Part shown: one piece after another, positions 9,307-17,893 of the stretch
Layout: the number at the start of each line of letters is the position of its first letter
Position numbering within the stretch: the first letter of the stretch is position 1
Assembly (NCBI RefSeq): GCF_019802345.1
Contig: NZ_JAINDZ010000032.1
Span: 1-52,184, forward strand
Length of the DNA: 52,184 nucleotides
Direction: 5' to 3'
Origin: Methylosinus sp. Sm6
GTDB taxonomy: Bacteria > Pseudomonadota > Alphaproteobacteria > Rhizobiales > Beijerinckiaceae
Notes under the pieces: generated by a model
The model's database searches: none
What the model was told of the DNA's origin: nothing
The model's input: only the letters and a program-made list of their open reading frames with translations
Translations under genes and position numbers: made by a program

Positions 9307-9750
9307 TTACGCCTTTGCCGATCGTCGCAGCGCGCAGCGCAGCGCGTCGATCACCTCGTCGGCGTAGAAGGGCTTCTCGATCATCGCCCGGGAGGCGTGC
9401 GCCTCCGGCAGGCCGGCGCGGCCATAGCCGGTGGTGAAGATGAACGGACAGTCGCGGCCGGCCAGCAGCTCGGCGACCGGGTCGACGCGCTCCGGGCCGA
9501 CGCTCACGTCGAGCAGAGCCACGTCGATCTGCTCGCTGGCGGCGAGATGCAGCGCCGAGGCCACGGTGCGCGCCGCGCCGACGATGACGCAGCCATGCTC
9601 CCGCAGCATATCCTCGAGCGCGGACGAGATGAACGGATCGTCCTCGACGACGAGGACGCGGCGGCCCGCGAGGGCGTCGGCCGCCTGCCCGCGCCGATCG
9701 TCCATCGCGATCGCGTTGCGTCGTTCCCTCGTCCCGGCCATCGCCGTCAT
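9307..9750 (-). CDS. Stand-alone response-regulator receiver protein
   Basis: Contains one CheY-like receiver domain and no output domain. The motifs are in order: VLVVEDDPF (acidic pocket), DVALLDVSVG (phosphoacceptor Asp), FTTGYG (Thr switch) and EKPF (conserved Lys). The start is uncertain; 9750 gives 147 aa, and 9741 or 9705 are equally possible because no clear ribosome site is visible. Such single-domain receivers act in phosphorelays or modulate kinases. No histidine kinase is adjacent. It is divergent from the RhlE helicase gene. Confidence 0.8.
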   Translation of the reverse strand: MTAMAGTRERRNAIAMDDRRGQAADALAGRRVLVVEDDPFISSALEDMLREHGCVIVGAARTVASALHLAASEQIDVALLDVSVGPERVDPVAELLAGRDCPFIFTTGYGRAGLPEAHASRAMIEKPFYADEVIDALRCALRRSAKA

Positions 9751-9873
9751 CGTGGGGCCGAATGCGGCGCCTGTCCAGGTGCGGGCGGGTGCGTGCAGAA
9801 ACGCAAGCGCCTCCGCGTAGAAGCCGCGCTCGCGCGACCTGCGCCGCCGATCGGTCGCGGCCGCTCGGCCGAT

Positions 9874-9902
9874 TTGACAAAGCTCGGCGCTCGCTCTATC
9901 AG
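9874..9902 (+). promoter_or_regulatory. Candidate sigma-70 promoter for the helicase gene
   Basis: TTGACA at 9874-9879 and TATCAG at 9897-9902, 17 bases apart, pointing towards the helicase whose start is about 180 bases downstream. A long leader would fit a cold-inducible helicase gene, but this is weak evidence. Confidence 0.3.
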
Positions 9903-10081
9903 CAGCATCGCTGCATTGCGGCATGAGATGCTCCGGTCGCGTAGATCGATCCCGTGGGTCGAGGTTCTGTCGAGCACATCCTTTTCAAGCGGACAGCCTG
10001 ATACGCGGGGCGAGTCTCCCTCTCAACGTCGAATCTCCGTGGGCGAACCGCGTCGGATTCGATCCAATCGAAAGACGACAC

Positions 10082-11410
10082 GTGACAAAATTCTCCGATC
10101 TCGGCCTCGCCGAGGTCATTCTGCGCGCGCTCGCGCAAGAAGGTTATGTTGCTCCCACGCCTATTCAGGCGCAAGCGATCCCCCCGCTCATGCAGGGCCG
10201 CGATCTGCTCGGCATCGCCCAGACCGGAACCGGCAAGACGGCGGCTTTCGCCCTGCCGATCCTGCACCGCCTGATCGCCGAACGGCGTCGTCCCGCGCCG
10301 CAGACGACGAGCGCCCTGGTCCTCGCGCCGACGCGCGAGCTCGCCGCGCAGATCGCCGACAGCTTTCGCGCCTATGGCCGCTTCGCGCGCTTCAATGTCG
10401 GCGTCATCGTCGGCGGCGTCTCGCATGGGCCGCAGATCAAAATGCTCGCGGGCGGTCTCGACGTGCTGGTCGCGACGCCGGGGCGCCTGCTCGATCACAT
10501 CGGGAGCGGCGCGCTGCGGCTCGACACGACGCGGACGATCGTGCTCGACGAGGCCGATCACATGCTCGATCTCGGCTTTCTCGCGCCGATCCGCAAGATC
10601 GTCTCGCGCCTGCCGAAGAGCCGGCAGAACCTGTTCTTCTCGGCGACCATGCCCAAGGAGATCGCGTCTCTCGCCGACGATATGCTGAATGATCCGGTCT
10701 GCGTGCAGGTCACGCCGGCGGCGACGACGGCCGAGCGCGTCGACCAGCGCGTGCTGCTGGTGGATGGCGCGGCCAAGCGCGACGTGCTGGTCGAGCTCTT
10801 CGCCGATCCGGCGCTCGCCTGCGCGATCGTCTTCACGCGCACCAAGCGCGGCGCGGATCGCGTCTCGCAGCATCTCGAGGCGCATGGCGTGGGCTCCGCC
10901 GCGATCCACGGCAACAAGAGCCAGAATCAGCGCCTGCGCGCGCTCGATGATTTTCGTCGCGGCCGCACGCGCGCTCTCGTCGCCACCGACATCGCCGCGC
11001 GCGGCATCGACATCGACGGCGTGACTCACGTCGTGAACTTCGAGCTGCCGGAGACGCCCGAGGCCTATGTGCATCGCATCGGCCGCACGGCGCGCGCCGG
11101 CGCCGGCGGCGCCGCCATCTCGCTCTGCGACAATAGCGAGCGGCCGCTGCTGCGGGCGATCGAGAAATCGACCAGGCAGTCGCTGCCGGTCATCGACCGG
11201 CGCAGCGCGCAGCCGGCGCAGGAGGAGCGGGCGCCGCGGCGCGCGCCGCAAGAGCATCGCCGCCCGCATGAGCGCCCGGAAGGGAGCCGCAAGCCCGCCG
11301 GCCGCGCGCAGCCGCATGGCAAGCCGGCCGCCGGCGCGCGTCCCGCAAAGCCGTCCGGCGCGAGCCGCCCGCAAAACAGCGGCGCGAAATCCTCCGGCCG
11401 GCGGCCCTAG
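10082..11410 (+). CDS. DEAD-box RNA helicase, RhlE-type
   Basis: 442 aa from a GTG at 10082 (the frame is open further upstream but the family alignment begins at TKFSDLGL). All helicase motifs are visible: Q motif PTPIQAQAIPP, I AQTGTGKT, Ia PTRELAAQ, TPGRLLDH, II DEADHMLD, III SAT, V ATDIAARGIDIDGV and VI HRIGRTARAG. The C-terminal 75 residues form a basic Pro/Arg/Gly-rich tail, as in RhlE proteins, which helps RNA binding. The role is RNA unwinding in ribosome assembly or mRNA decay. A second helicase of the same type is at 31132-32550. It is followed by the second copy of the 52-bp repeat. Confidence 0.92.
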   Translation: MTKFSDLGLAEVILRALAQEGYVAPTPIQAQAIPPLMQGRDLLGIAQTGTGKTAAFALPILHRLIAERRRPAPQTTSALVLAPTRELAAQIADSFRAYGRFARFNVGVIVGGVSHGPQIKMLAGGLDVLVATPGRLLDHIGSGALRLDTTRTIVLDEADHMLDLGFLAPIRKIVSRLPKSRQNLFFSATMPKEIASLADDMLNDPVCVQVTPAATTAERVDQRVLLVDGAAKRDVLVELFADPALACAIVFTRTKRGADRVSQHLEAHGVGSAAIHGNKSQNQRLRALDDFRRGRTRALVATDIAARGIDIDGVTHVVNFELPETPEAYVHRIGRTARAGAGGAAISLCDNSERPLLRAIEKSTRQSLPVIDRRSAQPAQEERAPRRAPQEHRRPHERPEGSRKPAGRAQPHGKPAAGARPAKPSGASRPQNSGAKSSGRRP

Positions 11411-11425
11411 AGCATTCTTTAGTTT

Positions 11426-11477
11426 GAGCGAATTCTGATCGATCGAACGATTCCGTTCGATCGGAAAGCGCTCTAAT
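11426..11477 (+). repeat. 52-bp palindromic repeat, copy 2 (inverted relative to copy 1)
   Basis: Begins GAGCGAATTCTGATCG and ends GCGCTCTAAT; identical on the opposite strand to 8243-8294 except for one base. It lies just after the helicase stop. Confidence 0.9.
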
Positions 11478-11514
11478 CCAGTTTCGCGAACCTTCGATGA
11501 AACGCCGAATCTGC

Positions 11515-11552
11515 TCCCTCTCCCGCGAAGCGGGGGAGGGCTGGGGAGGGAG
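11515..11552. repeat. Short intergenic hairpin repeat
   Basis: CTCCCTCTCCCGCGAAGCGG followed by GGGAGGG and a further GGGAGGGAG: nested complementary runs that fold into a GC-rich stem. It belongs to the general class of palindromic intergenic repeats in this window and lies downstream of the DUF423 gene (minus strand). Confidence 0.6.
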
Positions 11553-11582
11553 CGTCGAGCGGGCTCGCGCGCCGGGCCGACG

Positions 11583-11963
11583 CTATCGGTCGGCGCGAAT
11601 AGCGGCGACGAGCGCGAACACTGCGAGCGCGGCCCAGCTGGCGATGAGCAGCGATCCGCCGATCGGCGCCGCGTAGGGAAAGAGCCGCGTCCCCGCAAAG
11701 GCCCGGACGGCGAGGTCGCCGGAGAACAACGCCGCTCCGGCGAGCATCGCGAAGCTTGCCCCGAGCAGCCAGCGCGAAAAAGCTCCGGCCGTCGCCGTGA
11801 CGGCGGCGAGCGCGAGGCCGGCGGCGGCATGAATCAGCAGGAAGCGGCTCGCAGTGTCGAGCAGCGGGCTCGCCTCCACGTGCGCGGCGGCGGCCGACAG
11901 AACGACGCCGGCGGCGCCTTCCAGCGCCGCGAGCAGAATGACGATATATGTCGAGCGGAGCAT
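11583..11963 (-). CDS. DUF423 family small membrane protein
   Basis: 126 aa with four predicted membrane helices (about residues 5-27, 39-60, 66-84 and 98-121). The pattern matches the DUF423/YgdD family: a first helix followed by a His-containing turn (AAAHVEASP), the FLLIHAAAGLAL segment and the LFPYAAPIGGSLLIASWA end. Function is unknown in the family. It is a single gene, with repeats on both sides. Confidence 0.8.
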   Translation of the reverse strand: MLRSTYIVILLAALEGAAGVVLSAAAAHVEASPLLDTASRFLLIHAAAGLALAAVTATAGAFSRWLLGASFAMLAGAALFSGDLAVRAFAGTRLFPYAAPIGGSLLIASWAALAVFALVAAIRADR

Positions 11964-12005
11964 GGGGCGAAGCCTCTCGCTGAGCGGCGCGGCCGCTTGT
12001 CGATC

Positions 12006-12148
12006 TCATACGGTTTCCGGATGATCGGTTCGCGATCGATCAGGTCAAAAAGAACAGCCCCCTCATCTTGAGAGGCACCGAAGGGGCCGTCTCGAAGGAC
12101 GAGGGCGCTGGTTTGCCGCGATGCGCTGATCGACCGGAAACCGTATCA
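12006..12148. repeat. 143-bp element with 15-bp terminal inverted repeats
   Basis: The left end TCATACGGTTTCCGG (12006-12020) and the complement of the right end (12134-12148) agree at 14 of 15 positions. The interior contains a further complementary pair (CCCTCATCTTGAGAGG and GTCTCGAAGGACGAGGG) related to the repeat at 47321-47442. No open frame is inside. It looks like a MITE-like or nested palindromic element. Confidence 0.55.
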
Positions 12149-12186
12149 ATGCAGGAAGAGCTTCAAGGCGACTGCCGACGATTCGT

Positions 12187-13722
12187 TCAATAGGCGTTCT
12201 CCGCCTTCACGAGCGCGAGCGGCGTCAGCGCGAGTATATAGATGTCGAGCAGGATCGACCAGTTCTCGATGTAGTAGAGATCGCATTCGACGCGCTTCTG
12301 AATTTTCTCCGGCGTGTCGGTCTCGCCGCGCCAGCCGTTGATCTGCGCCCAGCCGGTGAGGCCGGGCTTCACGCGGTGGCGCGCGAAATAGCCGTCGACG
12401 ACCTCGTCATAGAGGTGCTCGGCGGCGCGCGCCTGCACGGCGTGCGGGCGCGGCCCGACCAGCGAGAGATTGCCCTTGAACACCACATTGAACAGCTGCG
12501 GCAATTCGTCGAGCGAGGTCTTGCGGATGAAGCGCCCGACGCGCGTCACCCGCGGATCGCCGCGCGTCACCTGCCTGGCCGCGGCCGGATCGAGCTGATC
12601 GACATACATCGAGCGGAACTTGTAGACCTCGATCTTCTCGTTGTTGAAGCCGTGGCGATCCTGCCGGAACAGGATCGGCCCGCGCGAGTCGAGCTTCACG
12701 GCGAGCGCCACCGCCGCCATCACCGGCGCGAGCAGCACGAGGCAGATGGTCCCGACGATCTTGTCGAAGGCCGTCTTGATCAGCACGTCCCAATCGGCGA
12801 TCGGCTTGTCGAACACGTCGAGCACCGGCACATTGCCGATGTAGGAATATGAGCGCGGCCGGAAGCGCAGCTTGTTGGTGTGGGCGGCGAGGCGAATATC
12901 GACCGGCAGCACCCACAGCTTGCGCAGCATCTGCAGCAGCCGCTCCTCGGCCGAGATCGGCAGCGTGAAGATCACCAGATCGAGACGTGTGTGGCGCGCG
13001 AATTCGACGAGATCGTCGATTCCGCCGAGCTTGGGATAGCCGGCGAGGACGTCCGGCGAGCGGCTGTCGCCGCGGTCGTCGAATATGCCGAGGATGCGCA
13101 GATCGCTGTCCTGCTGCGCGGCGGCGAGGTCGCGCAGAACGGGCTCGGCGGCGGGCCCGCCGCCAACGATGACGGTGCGCCGGTCGAGCCGGCCCTGCTG
13201 CGTCAGCGCGCGCACCAGCGCGGAGACGGCGAAGCGCTCGGCGGCGAGCAGGCCGAGCCCCGTCGCATACCAGCCGGCGAGCCACACGCGCGACAGCGCA
13301 TTGTCGAGCTTCAAAAAGAAGATGGCCGCGAGCGCCGCGAGAAAGACGCAGGTCCAGCCGCAGACGAGTCGGGCGCCATGGCTGATCGGCGCGCGGAACG
13401 CCTGCGTCGTGTAGAGCCCGAGCGCCTGCAGCGCGATGACGGCGAGCAGCGCCATGCCGGGAATCACGATGAAATATTCGACGCGATATCCCCAGGTCGG
13501 CGCGACATGCAGATAATGCACGCCGAAGCCGGCCGCGACGATGAGCAGAAATTCGAGGAGGCGCACGAGGCCGGACAGAACAATCGGCGAATAGGCGCGC
13601 GTCGGCGTCGTATCGGCGGCGATCTCGGCGAGGAGCGCGGCGCTGCGTTGCGAGGGCCGGGCCGCCGGGGCGCCGCCGGCGTTATCGACCGATTTCATGT
13701 CGCGCAACGCGAAAGCGCACAT
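12187..13722 (-). CDS. Undecaprenyl-phosphate sugar phosphotransferase (WcaJ type)
   Basis: 511 aa starting at the ATG at 13722; a GGAGGAG directly before it decides this start over the ATG 12 bases upstream, which would contain that site inside its own codons. Order: N-terminal membrane helices (about 40-165), a Rossmann-like nucleotide/CoA-binding domain with VIVGGGPAAEPVL (about 175-300), one more helix (TICLVLLAPVMAAVALAVKL) and the C-terminal bacterial sugar transferase domain with KFRSMYVD, RKTSLDELPQLFNV, LVGPRPHAV and KPGLTGWAQINGWRG. It transfers a hexose-1-phosphate to undecaprenyl phosphate, the first step of exopolysaccharide assembly. It is the last gene of a three-gene run with a glycosyltransferase and an export lipoprotein. 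Confidence 0.92.
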   Translation of the reverse strand: MCAFALRDMKSVDNAGGAPAARPSQRSAALLAEIAADTTPTRAYSPIVLSGLVRLLEFLLIVAAGFGVHYLHVAPTWGYRVEYFIVIPGMALLAVIALQALGLYTTQAFRAPISHGARLVCGWTCVFLAALAAIFFLKLDNALSRVWLAGWYATGLGLLAAERFAVSALVRALTQQGRLDRRTVIVGGGPAAEPVLRDLAAAQQDSDLRILGIFDDRGDSRSPDVLAGYPKLGGIDDLVEFARHTRLDLVIFTLPISAEERLLQMLRKLWVLPVDIRLAAHTNKLRFRPRSYSYIGNVPVLDVFDKPIADWDVLIKTAFDKIVGTICLVLLAPVMAAVALAVKLDSRGPILFRQDRHGFNNEKIEVYKFRSMYVDQLDPAAARQVTRGDPRVTRVGRFIRKTSLDELPQLFNVVFKGNLSLVGPRPHAVQARAAEHLYDEVVDGYFARHRVKPGLTGWAQINGWRGETDTPEKIQKRVECDLYYIENWSILLDIYILALTPLALVKAENAY

Positions 13723-13734
13723 TTTCTCCTCCAT

Positions 13735-14949
13735 TCAAGCTTTCTGCGGCGTTGCGGCCGGCATGGCGCGGCATCGGCGGCTCGCCGCCGCGAGCGCGTC
13801 GCGATAGCCGCGCAGCACCGATTCCGTCATCGTCTCGAGACTGAACATTTCGGCGACGCGCGCCGCGAGCGCGTCGCAATCTTTCCTCAGCGCCTGCGGC
13901 TCTGCGCTGCGCGTGCGGATCATGGCGTCCGCCAGCGCCGACGGATCGTCGCGTCGGACGAGCCTTTCAGCGTGAGGGCCGAATATTTCCGGAATGCCGC
14001 CGACGCGCGTCGCGATCAGCGGCGCGCCGGCGGCGATCGCCTCGAGCACGATGTAGGGAAGAGATTCGGCGCGGCTCGGCACGATCAATATGCGTCCGAG
14101 GCGCAGCGCCTCGCGCGCCGGCGTCGGCGGAAGGAAGGACAATTGCGCCAACACGCCGCGCCGCTCGCCGAGCGCGCGCAGAGCGGCTTCATCCGGCCCC
14201 GAGCCGACGAGCGCGAGGCGCGGCGTTGCGCCGCATCTCGCGCCGACCAGCGCGAGCGCCTCGATCAGAGTGTCGACGCCCTTGCAGCGGCGCCACTCGC
14301 CGACATAGAGAAAATCGGCGGCGTCGGCGGCGGGCGCGACCGGCGCGAATTCGTCCGGCCGCAATCCGTTGAGCACGACGCGCGAGAGCGCGCGCGAGAA
14401 GCCGACCGTCTCGCCGAAGCGCGCCTGCGCGAAGGCGCTCTCGAACGGGATGAAGTCGGTCACGCGCTCGAGCGCTGTCTCGACGGCGAGATAGAGCCGA
14501 TGCGCGAGAGTGTCCGGATCATAGTGCAGACTGCCGCCATGCGGCGTGTAGACGCGGATCAACGGACGCCGCGGCGCCGGAAAAAAGGGGAGCAGAGCCG
14601 GCAGACGCGCATAGAGGCCGCCCTTGGCTCCATGGCCATGCGCGACGTTGGGCGCCAGCCGGCGCAGGACCGATGCGACGCGGCAAGCGATATGAACGTC
14701 GCTCCAATGCGGCTCCCGCCGCATGCCGATGCGCGTGACGCCGAGCGCGAGAGCCGGCTCGAGACGGCGCAGCACGCTCTCCGCGCGCTCGCCGCCCGTG
14801 GTCGAATCGACGATCAGCCCGACCGCATGGCCGCGCGCGGCCTGCTCGCCGGCGAGATCGACGACATGGCGGAACAGGCCGCCGATCGGCGCGCGCATCA
14901 CATGCACGATGCGCAGGGCGTCCTCGGCCGTGTCGCGCTGCGCCGCCAT
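13735..14949 (-). CDS. GT4 glycosyltransferase, exopolysaccharide locus
   Basis: 404 aa with the GT-B two-Rossmann layout. The N-terminal half has IVHVMRAPIGGLFRHVVDL (acceptor domain) and the HGHGAKGGLYARL segment. The C-terminal half carries FLYVGEWRRCKGVDTLIEAL and the family's nucleotide-sugar site PSRAESLPYIVLEAIAAGAP with the EX7E pattern, followed by GGIPEIF. It should add a sugar to the lipid-linked repeat unit begun by the neighbouring phosphotransferase, 12 bases downstream. The upstream export lipoprotein gene ends 4 bases before this start, so the three genes look like one operon. Confidence 0.9.
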   Translation of the reverse strand: MAAQRDTAEDALRIVHVMRAPIGGLFRHVVDLAGEQAARGHAVGLIVDSTTGGERAESVLRRLEPALALGVTRIGMRREPHWSDVHIACRVASVLRRLAPNVAHGHGAKGGLYARLPALLPFFPAPRRPLIRVYTPHGGSLHYDPDTLAHRLYLAVETALERVTDFIPFESAFAQARFGETVGFSRALSRVVLNGLRPDEFAPVAPAADAADFLYVGEWRRCKGVDTLIEALALVGARCGATPRLALVGSGPDEAALRALGERRGVLAQLSFLPPTPAREALRLGRILIVPSRAESLPYIVLEAIAAGAPLIATRVGGIPEIFGPHAERLVRRDDPSALADAMIRTRSAEPQALRKDCDALAARVAEMFSLETMTESVLRGYRDALAAASRRCRAMPAATPQKA

Positions 14950-14953
14950 CGCG

Positions 14954-15520
14954 TCAGAATATCCGCTCGCGCACGGTGATCGTATCGCCGGGGCGCACGG
15001 TCTGCAGCAGCGGCACGCGGCCCGTCACCGACACGCCGCCCATGTCGCGGGTCAAATCCACCGCGTCCTGATAGCCGCGCGGGCTGAAGCCGCCGGCGAT
15101 GGCGATCGCCTTCTGCGCGGTCAGCCCGTCGACATAGGGATATTGGCCGGCGCTGATCACCTCTCCGAGCACATAGAAGGGCCGAAAGGCTTCGACCTCC
15201 ACCGAGACATGCGGGTCGCGGACGAAGCCGTTGCGCAGCCGCGCGGCGATGTCGTGCTGGAGCTCCTGCGTGTTTCGCCCGGCGGCGGGAACCAAGCCGA
15301 CGAGCGGCATGGAGATATGGCCCGAGCCGTCGACCGTGTAGCTGTTCGACAGAGCGTCCTGCCCGAAGACGATCACCCGCAGCCGATCGCCGGCGCCGAG
15401 CAGATAAGGCTCGTCCGGCGCGGTCGCCAGCAGTTCCGGGACATAGGCGCCGGGCAGGGCGCAGCCGGTCATTGTCGCGCTCATGATCAGCGAAAGAAGG
15501 AGGAAGCCATATCTCGGCAT
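14954..15520 (-). CDS. Polysaccharide export lipoprotein (GumB/Wza-like, short)
   Basis: 188 aa, starting at ATG 15520 with AAGG 6 nt upstream. A lipoprotein signal peptide ends at the lipobox MTGC (Cys20). The poly-export domain follows (YLLGAGDRLRVIVFGQDALS ... GHISMPLVGLVPAAGRN), then one SLBB-type unit (FYVLGEVISAGQYPYVDGLT). At 188 residues it is much shorter than Wza (about 380) and closer to GumB, so it probably lacks the outer-membrane helix and needs another partner to cross the outer membrane. It is divergent from the GumC/Wzc-like gene, with 147 bases between them likely holding both promoters. Confidence 0.9.
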   Translation of the reverse strand: MPRYGFLLLSLIMSATMTGCALPGAYVPELLATAPDEPYLLGAGDRLRVIVFGQDALSNSYTVDGSGHISMPLVGLVPAAGRNTQELQHDIAARLRNGFVRDPHVSVEVEAFRPFYVLGEVISAGQYPYVDGLTAQKAIAIAGGFSPRGYQDAVDLTRDMGGVSVTGRVPLLQTVRPGDTITVRERIF

Positions 15521-15667
15521 TTCGAACCTTGATCTCGAGTAACGGCTTATCACCGTCGTCGGCGGGCGCATTTTTAGGCGGTTATGGTTAACAAAGATTG
15601 ATCGCGCGATTAACCGGGCGGAAACCATGCGCTCGCTATCAATCGTCTCACGGACGGGGAGACGAGG

Positions 15668-17893
15668 ATGAGCGCCGGCGATTCGCGGGACGTGGAGCCG
15701 ATGGCTCAGGGCGAGATCGATCTGGGGCAGATCGCTTCGGCGCTGTCGCGCCATCGGCGCATCGTGATCGGCGTGACGCTCGCGGCCCTGGTCGGCGCGC
15801 TTTTGTTCGTCAATCTCGTCAAGCCGCGCTACACGGCCGAGGCGCGCGTCCTGCTCGAGAATCAGGAGAGCTATCTCACGCGCTCGGACAAGGGCGAGCG
15901 CTCCGATTCCGCCATGGCGCCCGACGCCGAGGCGGTGCAGAGTCAAATCCAGCTGCTCACCTCGCGCGATCTCGCGCGCCGCGCGCTGAAGTCGCTCGAG
16001 CTCGAGGGCAATGTGGAATTCGATCCGCTCGCCGGCGGCCCGGGCCTCCTGACGCGCATCGGCGTGGCGCTCGGCGTGTTGCGCGATCCCTCGCGGCTCT
16101 CGCCCGAGGAGCGGATGCTCGACGCCTATTTCGAGCGGCTGACCATTCTCTCGCCGACCAAGACGCGCGTGCTGCAGATCGAATTCTCCTCGCGCGATCC
16201 CGATCTCGCGGCGCGCGCCGCCAACGCCATCGCCGCGACCTACATCGACATGCAGCGCGAGGCCAAGCGCGAAAACGCGCGCGCGGCGGCTCGGGCCCTG
16301 AGCCCGCTGGTCGCCGACCTGCGCGTGCGCGTCGCCGAGGCGGAAGGAAAGGTCGAGGAGTTCCGCATCAAATCCGGCCTGCTCGCCGGCAGCAACAATG
16401 TGTCGATCGCCACGCAGCAGCTCGGCGACCTCACCAATCAGCTCTCGCTGTCGCGCACGTCCGAGGCGGACGCCGAGGCCAAGGCGAGGCTGGTGCGCGA
16501 GATGCTGCGCCAGAACCGCGTCGGCGAGATTCCCGACGTCGCCAATAATGAGATGATTCGGCGCATCGGCGAGCAGCGCGTGGCGCTGCGCGCGCAGCTC
16601 GCGCTCGAATCGCGCACGCTGCTGCCGGCGCATCCGCGCATAAAGGAGCTGAACGCGCAGCTCGCCGATCTCGAGGGCGATCTGCGCCGCGCCGCCGAGC
16701 GCACGGCGCGGACGCTGGAGAACGAGTCGCATATCGCCGCCGCGCGCGTCGAAAATCTCACGCGGGTGATGGAGCGGCAGAAGAAGATCGCGGGACAGGC
16801 GGGCGCCGAGGAGGTGCAGCTGCGCGAGCTCGAGCGCGCCGCCCATGTGCTGAAAGAGCAGTTCGAGGCGGATTCGGCCAAATATCAGGAAGCGCTGGCG
16901 CGTGAGGGCGCGAAATCCTCGCCCGCCGACGCGCGCGTCATTCAGGCCGCCGTGGCGCCGCCCAATCCGTCATTTCCGAAGAAGCTGCCGATCACGGCTT
17001 TCGCCGCCATCGCTGCTTTCGTGCTCTCGGCCGGAGGCGTCGTCGCCGCCGAGCTGCTGACCGGGCGTCCGCGTCTTTCCACGAGCCGCACGCCGCCCGC
17101 TGTCCGGGCAGCGCGCGTCGAGCCGACCTCGATGACGGAAGCGGATCGCGACGCGAGGGATGAGCAGCGGAGCGAGGAAGAAGATTCAGAGGACGACGAA
17201 GACGACGACGTGATCGACGACGACGCCGTGGATCGGCCGACTCTCTTTCGCCGCGCCGCCCTTCGTGTCGCATCTGGCGACGCGGACCCGATGTCGGAGC
17301 AGGATGAGCAGAGCGAACGCGCCGAGGCGCGGATCGAGGATATGAGAGAGGTCGTCGGCCGCATCACGGCCGGCGACGACCAGGCCTCGGTCGCCGTGCT
17401 GCTCGTCGGCTGCGCCGATGCGCGCGGCAGCTGCAGAACCGCGGCGGCGCTGGCTCGCTCGCTGGCTCGGCGCGGCGCGGCCATTCTGGTCTGCGTCGAC
17501 GACGACGACGAATATGACGGTCTCGTCGCCGGCGAAGATCCGGAGCCGCCGCTCGGCTTCGCCGATCTCGTCGCGCGCGAGACGACATTCGCCAGCGCGA
17601 TTCACAAGGACGCCGCCTCGCGCCTGCATGTGATGCCGGGCGGCTGCGCCGACGCGCGTTTCGACGAAGATGCGTCCTGGGTGCTGGAGGCGCTGTCGCG
17701 CGCCTATGATTTCGTCGTCGTCGCGACGCGCCGCTACGAGCGCGCCGTGGAGCTCGCGCCCTCCTTCGATCTCCTGTTGGTCAGCGGTGGCGACAAGGTC
17801 GCCGAGCTCGTTCGCGATGAGCTCGAGCAGGCGGGCGTCGACGACGTCGTGCTGCTCGAGGATGATGCGCTCACGAGCGCGACGGCGGCCTGA
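15668..17893 (+). CDS. Wzc/GumC-like polysaccharide co-polymerase with degenerate nucleotide-binding domain
   Basis: 741 aa. A Wzz-type chain-length domain is framed by two membrane helices (about residues 31-50 and 440-463), with a long periplasmic coiled coil between about 195 and 410 and the PNPSFPKKLPI segment before the second helix. A strongly acidic linker (Glu/Asp run at about 500-520) leads to a C-terminal Rossmann-like domain (about 560-740) in the place of a BY-kinase. There the expected Walker A is VGCADARGSCRTAAAL, with no GKS/GKT, and no Tyr cluster ends the protein, so it is probably not an active kinase. It controls export or chain length together with the divergent GumB-like lipoprotein. 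Its 3' end overlaps the next, convergent gene by 23 bases. Confidence 0.88.
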   Translation: MSAGDSRDVEPMAQGEIDLGQIASALSRHRRIVIGVTLAALVGALLFVNLVKPRYTAEARVLLENQESYLTRSDKGERSDSAMAPDAEAVQSQIQLLTSRDLARRALKSLELEGNVEFDPLAGGPGLLTRIGVALGVLRDPSRLSPEERMLDAYFERLTILSPTKTRVLQIEFSSRDPDLAARAANAIAATYIDMQREAKRENARAAARALSPLVADLRVRVAEAEGKVEEFRIKSGLLAGSNNVSIATQQLGDLTNQLSLSRTSEADAEAKARLVREMLRQNRVGEIPDVANNEMIRRIGEQRVALRAQLALESRTLLPAHPRIKELNAQLADLEGDLRRAAERTARTLENESHIAAARVENLTRVMERQKKIAGQAGAEEVQLRELERAAHVLKEQFEADSAKYQEALAREGAKSSPADARVIQAAVAPPNPSFPKKLPITAFAAIAAFVLSAGGVVAAELLTGRPRLSTSRTPPAVRAARVEPTSMTEADRDARDEQRSEEEDSEDDEDDDVIDDDAVDRPTLFRRAALRVASGDADPMSEQDEQSERAEARIEDMREVVGRITAGDDQASVAVLLVGCADARGSCRTAAALARSLARRGAAILVCVDDDDEYDGLVAGEDPEPPLGFADLVARETTFASAIHKDAASRLHVMPGGCADARFDEDASWVLEALSRAYDFVVVATRRYERAVELAPSFDLLLVSGGDKVAELVRDELEQAGVDDVVLLEDDALTSATAA

